64,000 nucleotides of DNA from NCBI RefSeq assembly GCF_000243115.2, contig NZ_CP007035.1, positions 434,001 through 498,000 of the forward strand, read 5' to 3'. Below are positions 15,144 through 25,065 of the stretch, piece by piece. A model generated the notes under the pieces. It was given only the letters and a program-made list of their open reading frames with translations, was not told the origin of the DNA and searched no databases. Within the stretch, counting starts at the first letter, position 1. The number at the start of each line of letters is the position of its first letter. Source of the DNA: Niabella soli DSM 19437 (GTDB lineage Bacteria; Bacteroidota; Bacteroidia; Chitinophagales; Chitinophagaceae). The position numbers were made by a program, and so were the translations under genes.

Positions 15144-18100
15144 ATGGAAAGACCGACAAAAAGAGTAAATAAACCAGGGCGCTGCCTGTTGCTGTTCGTT
15201 TTGCTGCTTCAGTGTTTTAATTTGATGGCGCAAAAAGGATCCGGAACCATCCATGGGCGGGTCCTGGCAAACAAAGTGCCGCTTCAGGGAGCCACGGTAG
15301 CGGTTAAAGGCACTACTATCGCTGTAGTAACGGACCAGAATGGTGACTTTAGTTTAACAAGCAGGGAGGGAACTTATACACTGGTGGTTTCTTATGTAGG
15401 GCACACTACCGAGACGCGCGAGGTGCACGTTAAAAAAGGAGTATCACAGCCCCTTCAATTTGACCTGGTGTCTTCCGGGCAATTGGAGGAAGTGGTGGTA
15501 AGTTACGGTAAGCAAAGGGCGCGGGATGTAACCGGATCCATAGCCACCGTGGATGCTGCCAAATTGCAGGATCAACCGGTGAGCCAGTTTGCACAACAAT
15601 TACAAGGCCGCGTACCAGGCGTACAGATCTCCCAGTATAGCGGTCAGCCGGGAAGGGGCATTGGATTTATTGTGCGGGGGGCAGCCTCTTTTTATTCAAG
15701 TAATCAACCGCTGTTTGTTGTGGACGGCGCTCCGGTTACGGGAAGTATCAATAATATCAATCCTGCCGAAATAGAAAGTTTTAGTTTCCTCAAAGATGCA
15801 TCGGCTACGTCCCTGTACGGGTCAAGGGCTGCAAATGGGGTGGTGCTGATAACGACCAAACATGCAAAGAACGGCGACGCTAAAGTGGAGTTCACCGCCA
15901 ACTACGGCGTGCAAAAAATTCCGACGGGCCGGTTGCCCAAAATGATGAACGCCCGGCAATTTGCAGAATTTATGAAAGAGCGCGCAGACGACGGGCTGAA
16001 ATATGAGCCGGGATATAAAGTATCTGCCGATTATCAACAAGCATACGGTAACCCGGAAAAATATGGGGAAGGTACCAACTGGTTTGATCTGTTAACAAGG
16101 CCGGCGCCTATTCAAAGCTACGATCTTACCGTGCAGTCGGCACGCGAACGGTCCTCTTCTACCATTATGGTAGGTTATCAGGACCAAAAAGGGGTGATCA
16201 TTAATAACGGTACCAAACTATTCTCACTACGGTTTAATCAGGATTTCACCTCGCTCAACAAAAGGCTGAAGGTGGGATTTAATGTAGCGCCCAGCTACCG
16301 GGTAGATCATAACAATCGCTTTTCTACCGATGGAGTAAACGGATATTTTGAACGGTTTTTTGAAGCCAGCCCGCTGATTGCTCCTTATGACAGCGCCGGG
16401 AATTTTATATTGAATGTAACTTCTCCGGGCATGGTATCCTATGTGAACCCGCTGGCTATTTATACATTGACCAATGATGATTATTATACCACCCGTATTC
16501 TTGGTAACGGATATGTTGAGCTGGAATTGCTGAAAGGATTGTGGTCCAAAACCAATGTAGCGGTGGATAAAGGGGCTGAAACCCGTAAGTTCTTTCAGTC
16601 GGGATTTGTAACCTCCGCCGCTGCACAAGCACAGTCTAAAGGGATCAGTTCTGCCGTCGACAATGGCTCATGGACGGCGGAGTCAAACCTGGTATACAAT
16701 AAAACCTTTGGCGGTGATCACCATCTGGAAGCTTTAGCCGGGTATTCTGCTCAAAAATTCAGCACCTATAGCAATACATTAACGGGCATGGGATTTGCGA
16801 GCGATGATATTCCCTATTTAAAGGCTGCAACCAGCCTGACGGACGGAAGCAGCAGTGCAGGCGCTTATTCTATGCTTTCTGTCATCGGCCGTGTCAACTA
16901 TAATTACAAAGGAAAATATTTGTTGTCCGGAGCCTTTCGCCGGGATGGGTCGTCCAAATTTGGTATTGACCGCCAATGGGGAACTTTCCCTTCTGTGTCT
17001 GCCGGATGGGTAGTCAGCGATGAGAAGTTCTGGGATAATATTAAAGCAATCAACTTTTTTAAAATACGGGGCAGTTATGGTATTACCGGAAACAATTTTT
17101 TTGCGGGCAACTATGATCCGCAGGCGACCCTGGGCACCTATTATTATGATTTTAACAACGTAATTACACAGGGCCAGACTATTAACCGGTTGGCCAATAG
17201 TGATCTGGCGTGGGAACGTAATAAACAGCTTGATATTGGGGTGGACCTGGCATTTTTTAATAACCGCCTGAACTTTACCTACGATTATTATCATAAAACA
17301 ACCGACGGTCTTATTCAGCAAAGATCCATCCCGCGTTCATCCGGATTCTCACAGATTATATTCAACGTTGGGGAATTACAGATGTGGGGGCACGAGTTTA
17401 GCATCACCTCAAAAAATCTGGTAGACCGCCCGCTTACCTGGAGCACTACTTTAAATATGTCGTTCGACAGAAATATCATCACCAAGCTGGTAGATCCGGG
17501 TTTTATAAGAAGAAATACAGGTGTGTCATCCGACTATTATCGTCAGCAGGTAGGGCATCATTTGGGTGAGTTTTATGGGTTTGTTTTCGAGGGATTATAC
17601 AAGGATGCAGCGGATCTGGCAAACTCACCAAAATACAAGGCTACGTCCGCCAACCCCAACGGGGTTTCGGATGTGGGCACTATAAAAGTTAAAGACGTGA
17701 ACGGGGATGGCGTCATTGACGACGTTAACGACCGTACTTTTATCGGGGATCCGACACCCACTTTTAGCGGGGGGCTGTTTAATAGTTTCCAGTATAAAAA
17801 TTTTGATCTGAATCTTAATATGACCTATTCCGTTGGAGGAAAGATCCTGAATGCGGCTAAATGGGCTTACCAAACCAATATGGATGGTTCCCGGAATCTT
17901 TTGGCTGCGGCGTTAGACCATTGGCGTTCTCCGGAAAACCCCGGCTCTGGCGAGTTTCCGAGGACGAAGACCAATACTACCGCAATGGGGCGGCAGGTAA
18001 ATTCACAATGGATCGAAGATGGTTCGTATTTAACATTGAAAAATGTTTCATTGGGTTATACGTTGCCTCTGAAAAAATCTATGCTGAGTAATTTAAGGGT

Positions 18101-18263
18101 ATTTGCATCCGTTCAGCAGGCATTTGTATTAACCGGCTATACCGGAATGAACCCTGAAACAAATGTAGGCGCATCTGACCCTACTGCCGGTGTGGGAATT
18201 GATGAAAATGCATACCCCATACCCAGAACCTTCTCCATTGGATTTACAACAACGTTTAAATAA
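15144..18263 (+). CDS. SusC/RagA family TonB-linked outer membrane transporter
   Basis: A 1039-residue outer-membrane protein. After the signal peptide (to NLMAQKG) comes a carboxypeptidase-D regulatory-like domain (GTIHGRVLANKVPLQGATV, VTDQNGDFSL), then the TonB-box region LEEVVVSYGKQR, the plug (VPGVQISQYSGQPGRG, PLFVVDGAPV, LYGSRAANGVVLITTK) and a long beta-barrel ending in SIGFTTTFK with a C-terminal aromatic residue. It lacks the N-terminal STN domain seen in the second SusC of this window, so control by FecR signalling is unlikely; LacI control is proposed instead. It forms an import complex with the SusD encoded 17 bp downstream and takes up glycan fragments. Confidence 0.95.
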   Translation: MERPTKRVNKPGRCLLLFVLLLQCFNLMAQKGSGTIHGRVLANKVPLQGATVAVKGTTIAVVTDQNGDFSLTSREGTYTLVVSYVGHTTETREVHVKKGVSQPLQFDLVSSGQLEEVVVSYGKQRARDVTGSIATVDAAKLQDQPVSQFAQQLQGRVPGVQISQYSGQPGRGIGFIVRGAASFYSSNQPLFVVDGAPVTGSINNINPAEIESFSFLKDASATSLYGSRAANGVVLITTKHAKNGDAKVEFTANYGVQKIPTGRLPKMMNARQFAEFMKERADDGLKYEPGYKVSADYQQAYGNPEKYGEGTNWFDLLTRPAPIQSYDLTVQSARERSSSTIMVGYQDQKGVIINNGTKLFSLRFNQDFTSLNKRLKVGFNVAPSYRVDHNNRFSTDGVNGYFERFFEASPLIAPYDSAGNFILNVTSPGMVSYVNPLAIYTLTNDDYYTTRILGNGYVELELLKGLWSKTNVAVDKGAETRKFFQSGFVTSAAAQAQSKGISSAVDNGSWTAESNLVYNKTFGGDHHLEALAGYSAQKFSTYSNTLTGMGFASDDIPYLKAATSLTDGSSSAGAYSMLSVIGRVNYNYKGKYLLSGAFRRDGSSKFGIDRQWGTFPSVSAGWVVSDEKFWDNIKAINFFKIRGSYGITGNNFFAGNYDPQATLGTYYYDFNNVITQGQTINRLANSDLAWERNKQLDIGVDLAFFNNRLNFTYDYYHKTTDGLIQQRSIPRSSGFSQIIFNVGELQMWGHEFSITSKNLVDRPLTWSTTLNMSFDRNIITKLVDPGFIRRNTGVSSDYYRQQVGHHLGEFYGFVFEGLYKDAADLANSPKYKATSANPNGVSDVGTIKVKDVNGDGVIDDVNDRTFIGDPTPTFSGGLFNSFQYKNFDLNLNMTYSVGGKILNAAKWAYQTNMDGSRNLLAAALDHWRSPENPGSGEFPRTKTNTTAMGRQVNSQWIEDGSYLTLKNVSLGYTLPLKKSMLSNLRVFASVQQAFVLTGYTGMNPETNVGASDPTAGVGIDENAYPIPRTFSIGFTTTFK

Positions 18264-18280
18264 AATCAAATAAGTTAAAA

Positions 18281-19813
18281 ATGAAAAAGTTTTTTATATT
18301 ATATATTGCGATTTGCCTCACGCAGCTATCATGCAAAAAAGATTTTATTATACTTACGCCCCCCGATTCTTATACGGCCAATAACTATTATAAAACTGAG
18401 CCGCAGTTCAGATCGGCCCTGGTAGCGGCCTATGCGCCCCTGAGAGATGTTTTGGTTAATGATTATCTCACTTCAGAAATGCACTCGGATAATACGGTTT
18501 ACCAGCCCCTGCCCAGTAACAGGGGAACGGCAATAGTGGAGCGCGAAAACATATCCGATTTTCTCAGCACCTCTGTGAACGCTTATGTTGCCGCTACCTG
18601 GCAGCATTCGTACACCGGTATCTCCCGCAGCAATATCGTAATTGAACGGCTGCTGGATGCGAACATTCCGGATGCCGCAAAAAAGAATATCGACGGACAG
18701 GCGAAGTTTCTAAGGGCCCTAAATTATTTTAAACTGGTGCGGTTATTTGGCGGAGTTCCGCTGTTCTTAAAAGAAGTAAATAAGGCGGAGGACGCGTTTA
18801 AACCCAGGGCATCGGTTGATGAAGTGTATAATCAGATTATTGCTGATGCAAAAGACGCCATTGGAGAGCTGGGCGTACCGGCAAAATTTCCTCAAACCGG
18901 GGAAGCTACAAAAGGCGCGGCTTCGCTGCTTTTGGCTGAAGTGTATATGGTTCAGAAAAAATGGACGGATGCTGAAACCCTGCTCCGGTCGGTTACGCAA
19001 ATGGGCTATGACCTGCTGCCCGATTACGCAAGTGTTTTTAACCCGGCCAATAAAAACAGCAAGGAGTCGATTTTTGAGATTCAGTTTCTTGGCGGCACTA
19101 TATTGGGGGCCACCCCCAACCCCTTGTGCTTTCATTTTCTGCCTCGAAGCACTGATACCAAATTGCTTACCGGCGTGGTCATCAATAATACCGCTACCGG
19201 CGGCTGGAATACGCCTACTACAGACCTCATTGGCAGCTATGAATCCGGCGATAAAAGACTGGATGCCTCTATCGGAATAGTAGAGGGGGTGTATAATGGC
19301 AGCAATTATTTTGTATACTCTGCCGCAAAAAGCGTCCTGAACTATACGCCCGCTGCGGGCAAAATGGGTGTGCCTTACATTAAGAAGTATTTGCATACAG
19401 TGGAAGATGCAACGGGTTCCAGTGATGATTTTCCTATCTACCGCTATTCTGATGTATTGCTTTTGTTAGCAGAAGCATTGAATGAACAGGGTAAATCAAG
19501 CGATGCGCTTATTCCTTTAAACAAAGTGCGGACCCGGGCCGGATTGGTCGCCACTACCAGCACCGATCAAAGTGCGCTGCGGCAGATTATCTATCACGAA
19601 CGCCGGGTGGAACTTGCTTTTGAAAACCACCGGTGGACCGACCTGCTCCGGACCGGCACCGCTTTAAGTGTGATAAATGCATTTGGAGTGGCGATTAAAA
19701 AAGAGCTCCCTTTCCTGTCTTCGGATGCTTACGTTTTAAACGATAATAGTTTATTATATCCTATTCCGCAGACCGATATTGATTTGAATCCGGATATTAA
19801 ACAGAACCCGTAA
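18281..19813 (+). CDS. SusD/RagB family glycan-binding lipoprotein
   Basis: A 510-residue surface lipoprotein. The signal peptide with lipobox LTQLSC is followed by KKDFIILTPPDSYTANNYYKTEPQFRSAL, the standard SusD N-terminus. TPR-like helices (DGQAKFLRALNYFKLVRLFGGVPLF), ADAKDAIGEL and a C-terminal LAFENHRWTDLLRTG and YPIPQTDIDLNP complete the pattern. It sits on the SusC barrel as a lid and captures the glycan. It is translated just after susC and most likely shares its transcript. Confidence 0.95.
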   Translation: MKKFFILYIAICLTQLSCKKDFIILTPPDSYTANNYYKTEPQFRSALVAAYAPLRDVLVNDYLTSEMHSDNTVYQPLPSNRGTAIVERENISDFLSTSVNAYVAATWQHSYTGISRSNIVIERLLDANIPDAAKKNIDGQAKFLRALNYFKLVRLFGGVPLFLKEVNKAEDAFKPRASVDEVYNQIIADAKDAIGELGVPAKFPQTGEATKGAASLLLAEVYMVQKKWTDAETLLRSVTQMGYDLLPDYASVFNPANKNSKESIFEIQFLGGTILGATPNPLCFHFLPRSTDTKLLTGVVINNTATGGWNTPTTDLIGSYESGDKRLDASIGIVEGVYNGSNYFVYSAAKSVLNYTPAAGKMGVPYIKKYLHTVEDATGSSDDFPIYRYSDVLLLLAEALNEQGKSSDALIPLNKVRTRAGLVATTSTDQSALRQIIYHERRVELAFENHRWTDLLRTGTALSVINAFGVAIKKELPFLSSDAYVLNDNSLLYPIPQTDIDLNPDIKQNP

Positions 19814-19842
19814 TGCCGTCAACAGGCTTTCAACGTTTTGCG

Positions 19843-19860
19843 TTTTGGCACTAGCCAAAA
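19843..19860. repeat. Small hairpin between susD and the GH106 gene
   Basis: TTTTGGC-acta-GCCAAAA forms a 7-bp stem with a 4-base loop in the 88-bp gap after susD. It could be a processing site or weak attenuator that lowers expression of the downstream hydrolases relative to susCD. No T-run follows, so it is not a standard terminator. Confidence 0.35.
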
Positions 19861-19901
19861 GCATTGAAGTGAATAGCATTTTAAACTAAGCGTTTTATTT
19901 T

Positions 19902-22900
19902 ATGAAGCATTTACAACGCAGGGACTTTATCAGGATCAGCGGCCTGGTAGGTTTACAGCTTGCGGCGTTCAACGGTTATGGCGCTTTCGGGAGTAAGGCT
20001 GAAACCGCACTGGTCAATAATTTTATTAAACCACCGGAAACATCCCGGTCGGGCTGTTATTGGTGGTGGTTTAACGGTTTACTAAACAAAGAAGGTATTA
20101 CCCGCGATCTGGAAGCATTTAAGGATAAGGGAATTGGAACGGTTTTGATTATTAATACCAAGGGCGGGTTAGGCGGCGCGCAGTTTCCCGAGGGCGCCAA
20201 ACTGTTTTCTCCGGAATGGCGGGAGCTTTTCAGGTATGCACTTAAGGAAGCCGCGCGCTTAAATATCGAAGTGGGAATGAATTTAAGTTCCGGCTGGTGT
20301 ATGGGCGGCCCCTGGATACCTCCGCAGCATGCCGGGCGCTGGATGTTACAATCGAAAATAGCAATAAACGGTCCCAAAAAGTTTTCGGAGGCGCTGCCCC
20401 TGCCTGGTGGGCGGGAAGGATATGATAATGTGTTTAATCCGCCCGGGTATAAGGAATACTTAAACCTGCCCATTGAAAAATTGGATTACAGAGACACGAT
20501 TGTTGTAGCGGTTCCGGATAAGTATGGTTACCAGTCGCGCCTCCGCGATGAAAGAGGCGGTGAATCGCTCTCCGCAAAAACCAACCGGAAAGATATAAGC
20601 AACCAGGCCAAGGCAAGAGAAGTAATAGCCCCGGTAATAGTGGAATGGAAAGAGCACCCCGATGACATCGCGATTAAACAACAGGATGTAATCGATCTTA
20701 CAGATAAAGTAACGGCGGAAGGCATTTTGAATTGGGACGTGCCGCCGGGGCATTGGGCGGTTATCCGCACCGGGCATCGGATGACGGGCTCCAGGTTATT
20801 AATTGCCCAGCCCGAAGCGGATGGCCTTTCAGTAGACTGGTTTGCACCAGAAGGAGTGGACCTGCAGTTTGAAAACTTTGCTAAAATTATTTTAGAGGAT
20901 GCAAAGACGGTGCCGGGGAATACGTTGAAATATTTTCATGATGACAGCTTTGAAGATGGCTTCCCCAACTGGACGGAAAAAATACTGGAACGTTTTGAAC
21001 ACTACCGGGGATACGATCCGCGGCCCTATATACCCGTTTTCGCCGGGTTTATCATTGGCAGCGCCTCCCTGTCAGACCGGTTTTTAAATGACTATAGAAA
21101 AACCATTGCAGATTGCATGGCTGATTTGCACTATGGGCGGTTTGCCACGCTTACCCATCAGCATAATTTAAAAATGCAGAATGAGGCGGCCGGTCCCAGC
21201 CGGTCGGGCAGCATTAGCATGAATGGCTTACAAAACCTCGGCTATTCAGATTATCCGATGGGTGAGTTCTGGCTCGGCACCGATCCTGAAGATCAAAGTA
21301 CGCTGGCAGATAATGTGCCGTATGGTATATCCCGGTTAGACAATGGGCAGAATAAGGTTACAAAAATGACCGCTTCGGCAGCGCACATCTATGGCAGAAA
21401 CACCGCATCGGCAGAAGCCTTTACCAGTTTCAGGCATTGGAAAGACTGTCCCCGCACTATTAAGCAGGCATTGGACCGGGCGCTTTGCGAAGGCATCAAC
21501 CGCATCTTTATTCATACCTGTACCGCAACAAGACCTCAGGATGGTAAACCAGGATATGAGTATGGTGCCGGTACCCATTTTAACCCCAATGTAACCTGGT
21601 GGGAGTTGTCTGGTGCTTTTCTGACCTATGTGGCCAGGTGCCAATATCTGTTGCGCCTGGGAAAATTTGTGGCCGATGTTTTATACTACAACGGAGATGT
21701 TACGCCAAACCTGGTAGATCAAAAAACGATTTATCCGGATCTGGGCCCCGGGTATGATTACGACGTATGTAATGAAGAAGTGTTACTAACAAGATTGTCT
21801 GTAAAAAATGGTTGGATTGTTCTTCCGGATGGCATGCGGTACAGGGCGCTGGTTTTGCCGGACTATGATCGGATGCCCGTGCCGGTTCTGAAGAAAATTC
21901 AGGAACTGGTGAAAAACGGCGCCACTGTAGTGGGCAAGCCACCGGTTGCAGATTCAGGTTTGAAAAATTATCCTGACTGCGATAAAGAAATATCGGTTAT
22001 TGCCGGAGCAGTATGGGGCGATATAGCCGGGAAAACCGGGAAAAGAACTTATGGAAAGGGCCGGATCATAAATGGTATACCGGTAAGAGAAGTCTTACTG
22101 GGGGATGCTGTTTTACCGGATTTTGAGTATAAAAGCAGAACGGGCGCTAAGGTTTGGATCGATTTTATACATAGAACTACATCCGGTAGTGAAATTTATT
22201 TTATTACCAACCGGCTGAAAGAAAAAGCCGTTACACAATGCACCTTCAGAGTAAAAAACCGTCAGCCGCAATTGTGGGACGCCGTAACGGGGGCGATGCT
22301 GACACCCCGATTTAAAACCGTGGACAGCCGCATAGTAATTGATATTGACTTGGATGTTTTTCAATCGGTATTCGTTGTTTTCCCTGTTAAAAAAGAACGC
22401 CTTAAAAGCGCCGATTATTGGTTTCAAAAAACGGAAAATATAACTCCGAAAGGGGAGATCGCCGGCCCATGGAAAGTACGTTTTGATACGCAGTGGGGTG
22501 GACCGGAGCAGGTTACCTTTAATAAACTGGAAGATTGGAGCACGAGCACCGATGAACGGATCCGGTATTTTTCAGGCAAAGCCGTTTATGAAAAAACATT
22601 TGATATGCCGGGTAAGATACTACCTGAGGGCCCTTCGTTTATTGACCTGGGAACGGTAAGAGATATTTGCCGCGTATGGTTGAACGGTCAGGATCTGGGT
22701 ATCGTGTGGACGAGCCCCTGGCGGGTTGATATTTCAAAGTTTGCTAAAAAGGAAAATAATCTATTAAAAATTGAGGTGATCAATATGTGGCCCAACCGGC
22801 TGATAGGAGATGCAGCGCTTCCCGAAGAAAAACGGCTGACGCATACAAATATTGTATTTAAGGCTTCAGATAAATTGCTTCCGTCTGGTTTATTAGGACC

Positions 22901-22919
22901 GGTCGTTATATGTAGATAA
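19902..22919 (+). CDS. GH106-like glycoside hydrolase (alpha-L-rhamnosidase type) with Tat-like signal
   Basis: A 1005-residue exported enzyme. The N-terminus has a twin-arginine motif (QRRDFIRISGLVG). The GH106 pattern follows: KPPETSRSGCYWWWFNGLLNKEGITRDLEAFKDKGIGTVLI, NLSSGWCMGG, DDSFEDGFPNWT, then TASAEAFTSFRHWKDCPRTIKQALDRALCEGINRIFIHT around the active-site Glu-containing segment. The C-terminal beta-sandwich has FIDLGTVRDICRVWLNGQDLGIVWTSPWRVDIS and MWPNRLIGD, common in GH106-like proteins. Known GH106 enzymes release L-rhamnose from pectins and other glycans by inversion. It follows susD in the first locus and probably acts on the imported or surface-bound glycan. It is the most divergent of the three GH106-like proteins here. 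Confidence 0.85.
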   Translation: MKHLQRRDFIRISGLVGLQLAAFNGYGAFGSKAETALVNNFIKPPETSRSGCYWWWFNGLLNKEGITRDLEAFKDKGIGTVLIINTKGGLGGAQFPEGAKLFSPEWRELFRYALKEAARLNIEVGMNLSSGWCMGGPWIPPQHAGRWMLQSKIAINGPKKFSEALPLPGGREGYDNVFNPPGYKEYLNLPIEKLDYRDTIVVAVPDKYGYQSRLRDERGGESLSAKTNRKDISNQAKAREVIAPVIVEWKEHPDDIAIKQQDVIDLTDKVTAEGILNWDVPPGHWAVIRTGHRMTGSRLLIAQPEADGLSVDWFAPEGVDLQFENFAKIILEDAKTVPGNTLKYFHDDSFEDGFPNWTEKILERFEHYRGYDPRPYIPVFAGFIIGSASLSDRFLNDYRKTIADCMADLHYGRFATLTHQHNLKMQNEAAGPSRSGSISMNGLQNLGYSDYPMGEFWLGTDPEDQSTLADNVPYGISRLDNGQNKVTKMTASAAHIYGRNTASAEAFTSFRHWKDCPRTIKQALDRALCEGINRIFIHTCTATRPQDGKPGYEYGAGTHFNPNVTWWELSGAFLTYVARCQYLLRLGKFVADVLYYNGDVTPNLVDQKTIYPDLGPGYDYDVCNEEVLLTRLSVKNGWIVLPDGMRYRALVLPDYDRMPVPVLKKIQELVKNGATVVGKPPVADSGLKNYPDCDKEISVIAGAVWGDIAGKTGKRTYGKGRIINGIPVREVLLGDAVLPDFEYKSRTGAKVWIDFIHRTTSGSEIYFITNRLKEKAVTQCTFRVKNRQPQLWDAVTGAMLTPRFKTVDSRIVIDIDLDVFQSVFVVFPVKKERLKSADYWFQKTENITPKGEIAGPWKVRFDTQWGGPEQVTFNKLEDWSTSTDERIRYFSGKAVYEKTFDMPGKILPEGPSFIDLGTVRDICRVWLNGQDLGIVWTSPWRVDISKFAKKENNLLKIEVINMWPNRLIGDAALPEEKRLTHTNIVFKASDKLLPSGLLGPVVICR

Positions 22920-22948
22920 TGAATTTATTTAAACTTTCAACATATATC

Positions 22949-23085
22949 GCCCGCCGCGGCGGGCTCAAAAAGATAAATCGAACCGTCTACTACTGATATG
23001 TCGCCCCCATAGGGACGTAATATGGGTAGTAGTTAAATATAAATTTAGAATGAAGCTCCATAGGAGCGCCACATATACGCTGTTG
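22949..23085. repeat. Interspersed hairpin-rich repeat between the GH106 and EEP genes
   Basis: The 234-bp gap contains GCCCGCCGCGGCGGGC (22949-22964, a perfect palindrome), a long imperfect hairpin where CTACTACTGATATGTCGCCC faces GGGACGTAATATGGGTAGTAG (about 22987-23033), and GCTCCATAGGAGCG further on. The last recalls GCTCCTAATGGAGCG at 5173. This looks like a member of a dispersed non-coding repeat family and may also act as a transcript-end or stability structure. Confidence 0.5.
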
Positions 23086-23153
23086 CCAAAAGTCTAAATA
23101 AGTTCAATAGTAATACCAGAATCTTTTTTCCAAAAAAAATTAAAATTGTCATC

Positions 23154-25037
23154 ATGAAAAAGAACTCTTCCCTTTTACGTATATTTAAGGGTACAGCCCT
23201 CTTTGCAGGACTGATAGTAATTGGCTTCAGCGCCTGTAGAAAACCAGATATTCAATTAAGGAACGATAGCGGAATAGCATTAGCCGATAGTAATGCACCT
23301 AAGCTGATGGCGATTGCTGCTTCTCATACTTTTAAAGTAATGTCATTTAACATCCGGCATAATGATGCGAATGATCCGCAGTCGCTTACACAGCGGCGTG
23401 ACAATATCCGCCAGATCATAATTGACAACAGCCCGGATGTGTTTGGGCTACAGGAGGCATCTGACGCGGCTTTCAGAGATTGGTTTATATCCCAGATGCA
23501 ACCGCTTGGCTACGCCTACACTTCTATGGGTGCAGTAGCTTCTCCAAAGATCATCTTTTATAAAAGCGCTAGGTTTACAGCGCAAAGCCAGGGGTTGTTT
23601 CAGTTGGGCGCAGGGATGACCGGTTATAGCGGTACCTGGGTAGTGCTTACGGATGCAAATACTGCTGATAAATATCTGTTTTGTAACAGCCATTGGTACC
23701 CCGGAAGTTCGGCTACTGCCCAACAGAGCCGGTTGATCAATGCCCAGGCGGTGGTGGATAAGATAAATGAGGTGAATAGCGCCACCCAATATCCTGTGAT
23801 TGTTTTTGGCGATTTTAATGCCGAACCGGGTACTGCAGAAATAAATCTTCTAAAACAAAATCTGGACCTTATTGATGCCCTGGGTGATACAACCGGTGAC
23901 CCCACCTTCCACGGATGGGACGCCACCGGTGATGCAAAGATCGATTGGATGATGAGCAACCGGAAAATGGGTTTTACCTCATGGAAAGTAGTTACTACAA
24001 GCTACGGCGGCTATTGGCCTTCGGATCACTGGCCGGTTATGGCCACCTATGTGCCCGCAATTTTTGGGGAGCCTAATGTAGACATTCATGGTACCAGTGA
24101 AAGCGAAGCCACGCATTTTTATTTTGCAGATGTGAATGGAGATAATAAAGCGGATAAGGTTTACTGGAATACAGGTGTGGATGGAGGAACCCCAAAAGTA
24201 TGGCTGTCAAACGGAGACGGAACTTACACCTATGCGGCGGCACACACAGCAGGCCAGTCTGCATCGGGCGATACTCATTATTATTATGCCGACGTGAACG
24301 GGGATGGTAAAGCAGACGAAATTGTATGGAATGCCGCGGAATATAGTGGCCATACGAGAGTTTTTCTTGCTACCAGCGGCGGCAGTTTTAGCTCCACCGC
24401 TATAGAAAATAACGAAAATGGAAGTGCAACCACCAGTACGATTTATGGGTTTGCAGATGTAAATGGTGATGGCAAAGCCGATAAGATCAGGTGGACATCA
24501 GGCTTTGACGGGGGAAATACAAGAGTGAACCTGGCTACCAGCGGCGGCAATTTTAGTGCTGCAACAATTTCTGATCCCACGGGGGCTATTCAATTGTTGG
24601 GTACGGATATGTATTTTACTGACATGAATGCCGATGGAAAAGCCGATAAGATCGTTTGGAATAAAACCGTTAATTCAGGAATTCCGATGGTGTATTTGTC
24701 TGATGGCGACGGCACCTTTACTTACTCCTCTTCATTCAGCACAACCGGTGCAGGGGGAACAGCCGCTACTACCCGGTTTTATTTTGCCGACCTTGATGGT
24801 GATAACCGCGCGGAAAAAATTTACTGGAACCCCGAAAACTTTTTGGGCAAGATCAAAGTGTATTATGCGCAGTCAAATAATACTTTTTCTGGTCCTGTTT
24901 ATTCATTGCGCGGAACATCGGAAAGTGTAAATACGATTTTTTATTTTGAAGATGTGAACGGTGACGGAAAGAAAGACCAGATAAGATGGAACCGCACCTT
25001 ATCTGAAGGAAGGCTCTCGAATTATTTTTCAAAGTGA
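23154..25037 (+). CDS. EEP-family phosphatase/nuclease lipoprotein with FG-GAP/VCBS repeats
   Basis: A 627-residue two-part protein. A lipoprotein signal (GFSAC) is followed by an endonuclease/exonuclease/phosphatase domain at about residues 55-300 with KVMSFNIRHNDA (Asn), FGLQEA (Glu), IVFGDFNAEPGT (Asp, Asn) and WPSDHWPVMATY (Asp, His), the full metal-dependent catalytic set. The second half holds about six FG-GAP/VCBS-type repeats with calcium-loop text such as DVNGDGKADEIVWN. EEP proteins cut phosphodiesters or phosphomonoesters in nucleic acids, inositol phosphates or sphingolipids. In this locus, a role on a phosphorylated glycan or glycolipid is an inference. It should sit on the outer membrane, with the repeats as a beta-propeller binding domain. 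Confidence 0.85.
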   Translation: MKKNSSLLRIFKGTALFAGLIVIGFSACRKPDIQLRNDSGIALADSNAPKLMAIAASHTFKVMSFNIRHNDANDPQSLTQRRDNIRQIIIDNSPDVFGLQEASDAAFRDWFISQMQPLGYAYTSMGAVASPKIIFYKSARFTAQSQGLFQLGAGMTGYSGTWVVLTDANTADKYLFCNSHWYPGSSATAQQSRLINAQAVVDKINEVNSATQYPVIVFGDFNAEPGTAEINLLKQNLDLIDALGDTTGDPTFHGWDATGDAKIDWMMSNRKMGFTSWKVVTTSYGGYWPSDHWPVMATYVPAIFGEPNVDIHGTSESEATHFYFADVNGDNKADKVYWNTGVDGGTPKVWLSNGDGTYTYAAAHTAGQSASGDTHYYYADVNGDGKADEIVWNAAEYSGHTRVFLATSGGSFSSTAIENNENGSATTSTIYGFADVNGDGKADKIRWTSGFDGGNTRVNLATSGGNFSAATISDPTGAIQLLGTDMYFTDMNADGKADKIVWNKTVNSGIPMVYLSDGDGTFTYSSSFSTTGAGGTAATTRFYFADLDGDNRAEKIYWNPENFLGKIKVYYAQSNNTFSGPVYSLRGTSESVNTIFYFEDVNGDGKKDQIRWNRTLSEGRLSNYFSK

Positions 25038-25065
25038 GCCGGTTATTTGATAAAAGTAAAAAGTT

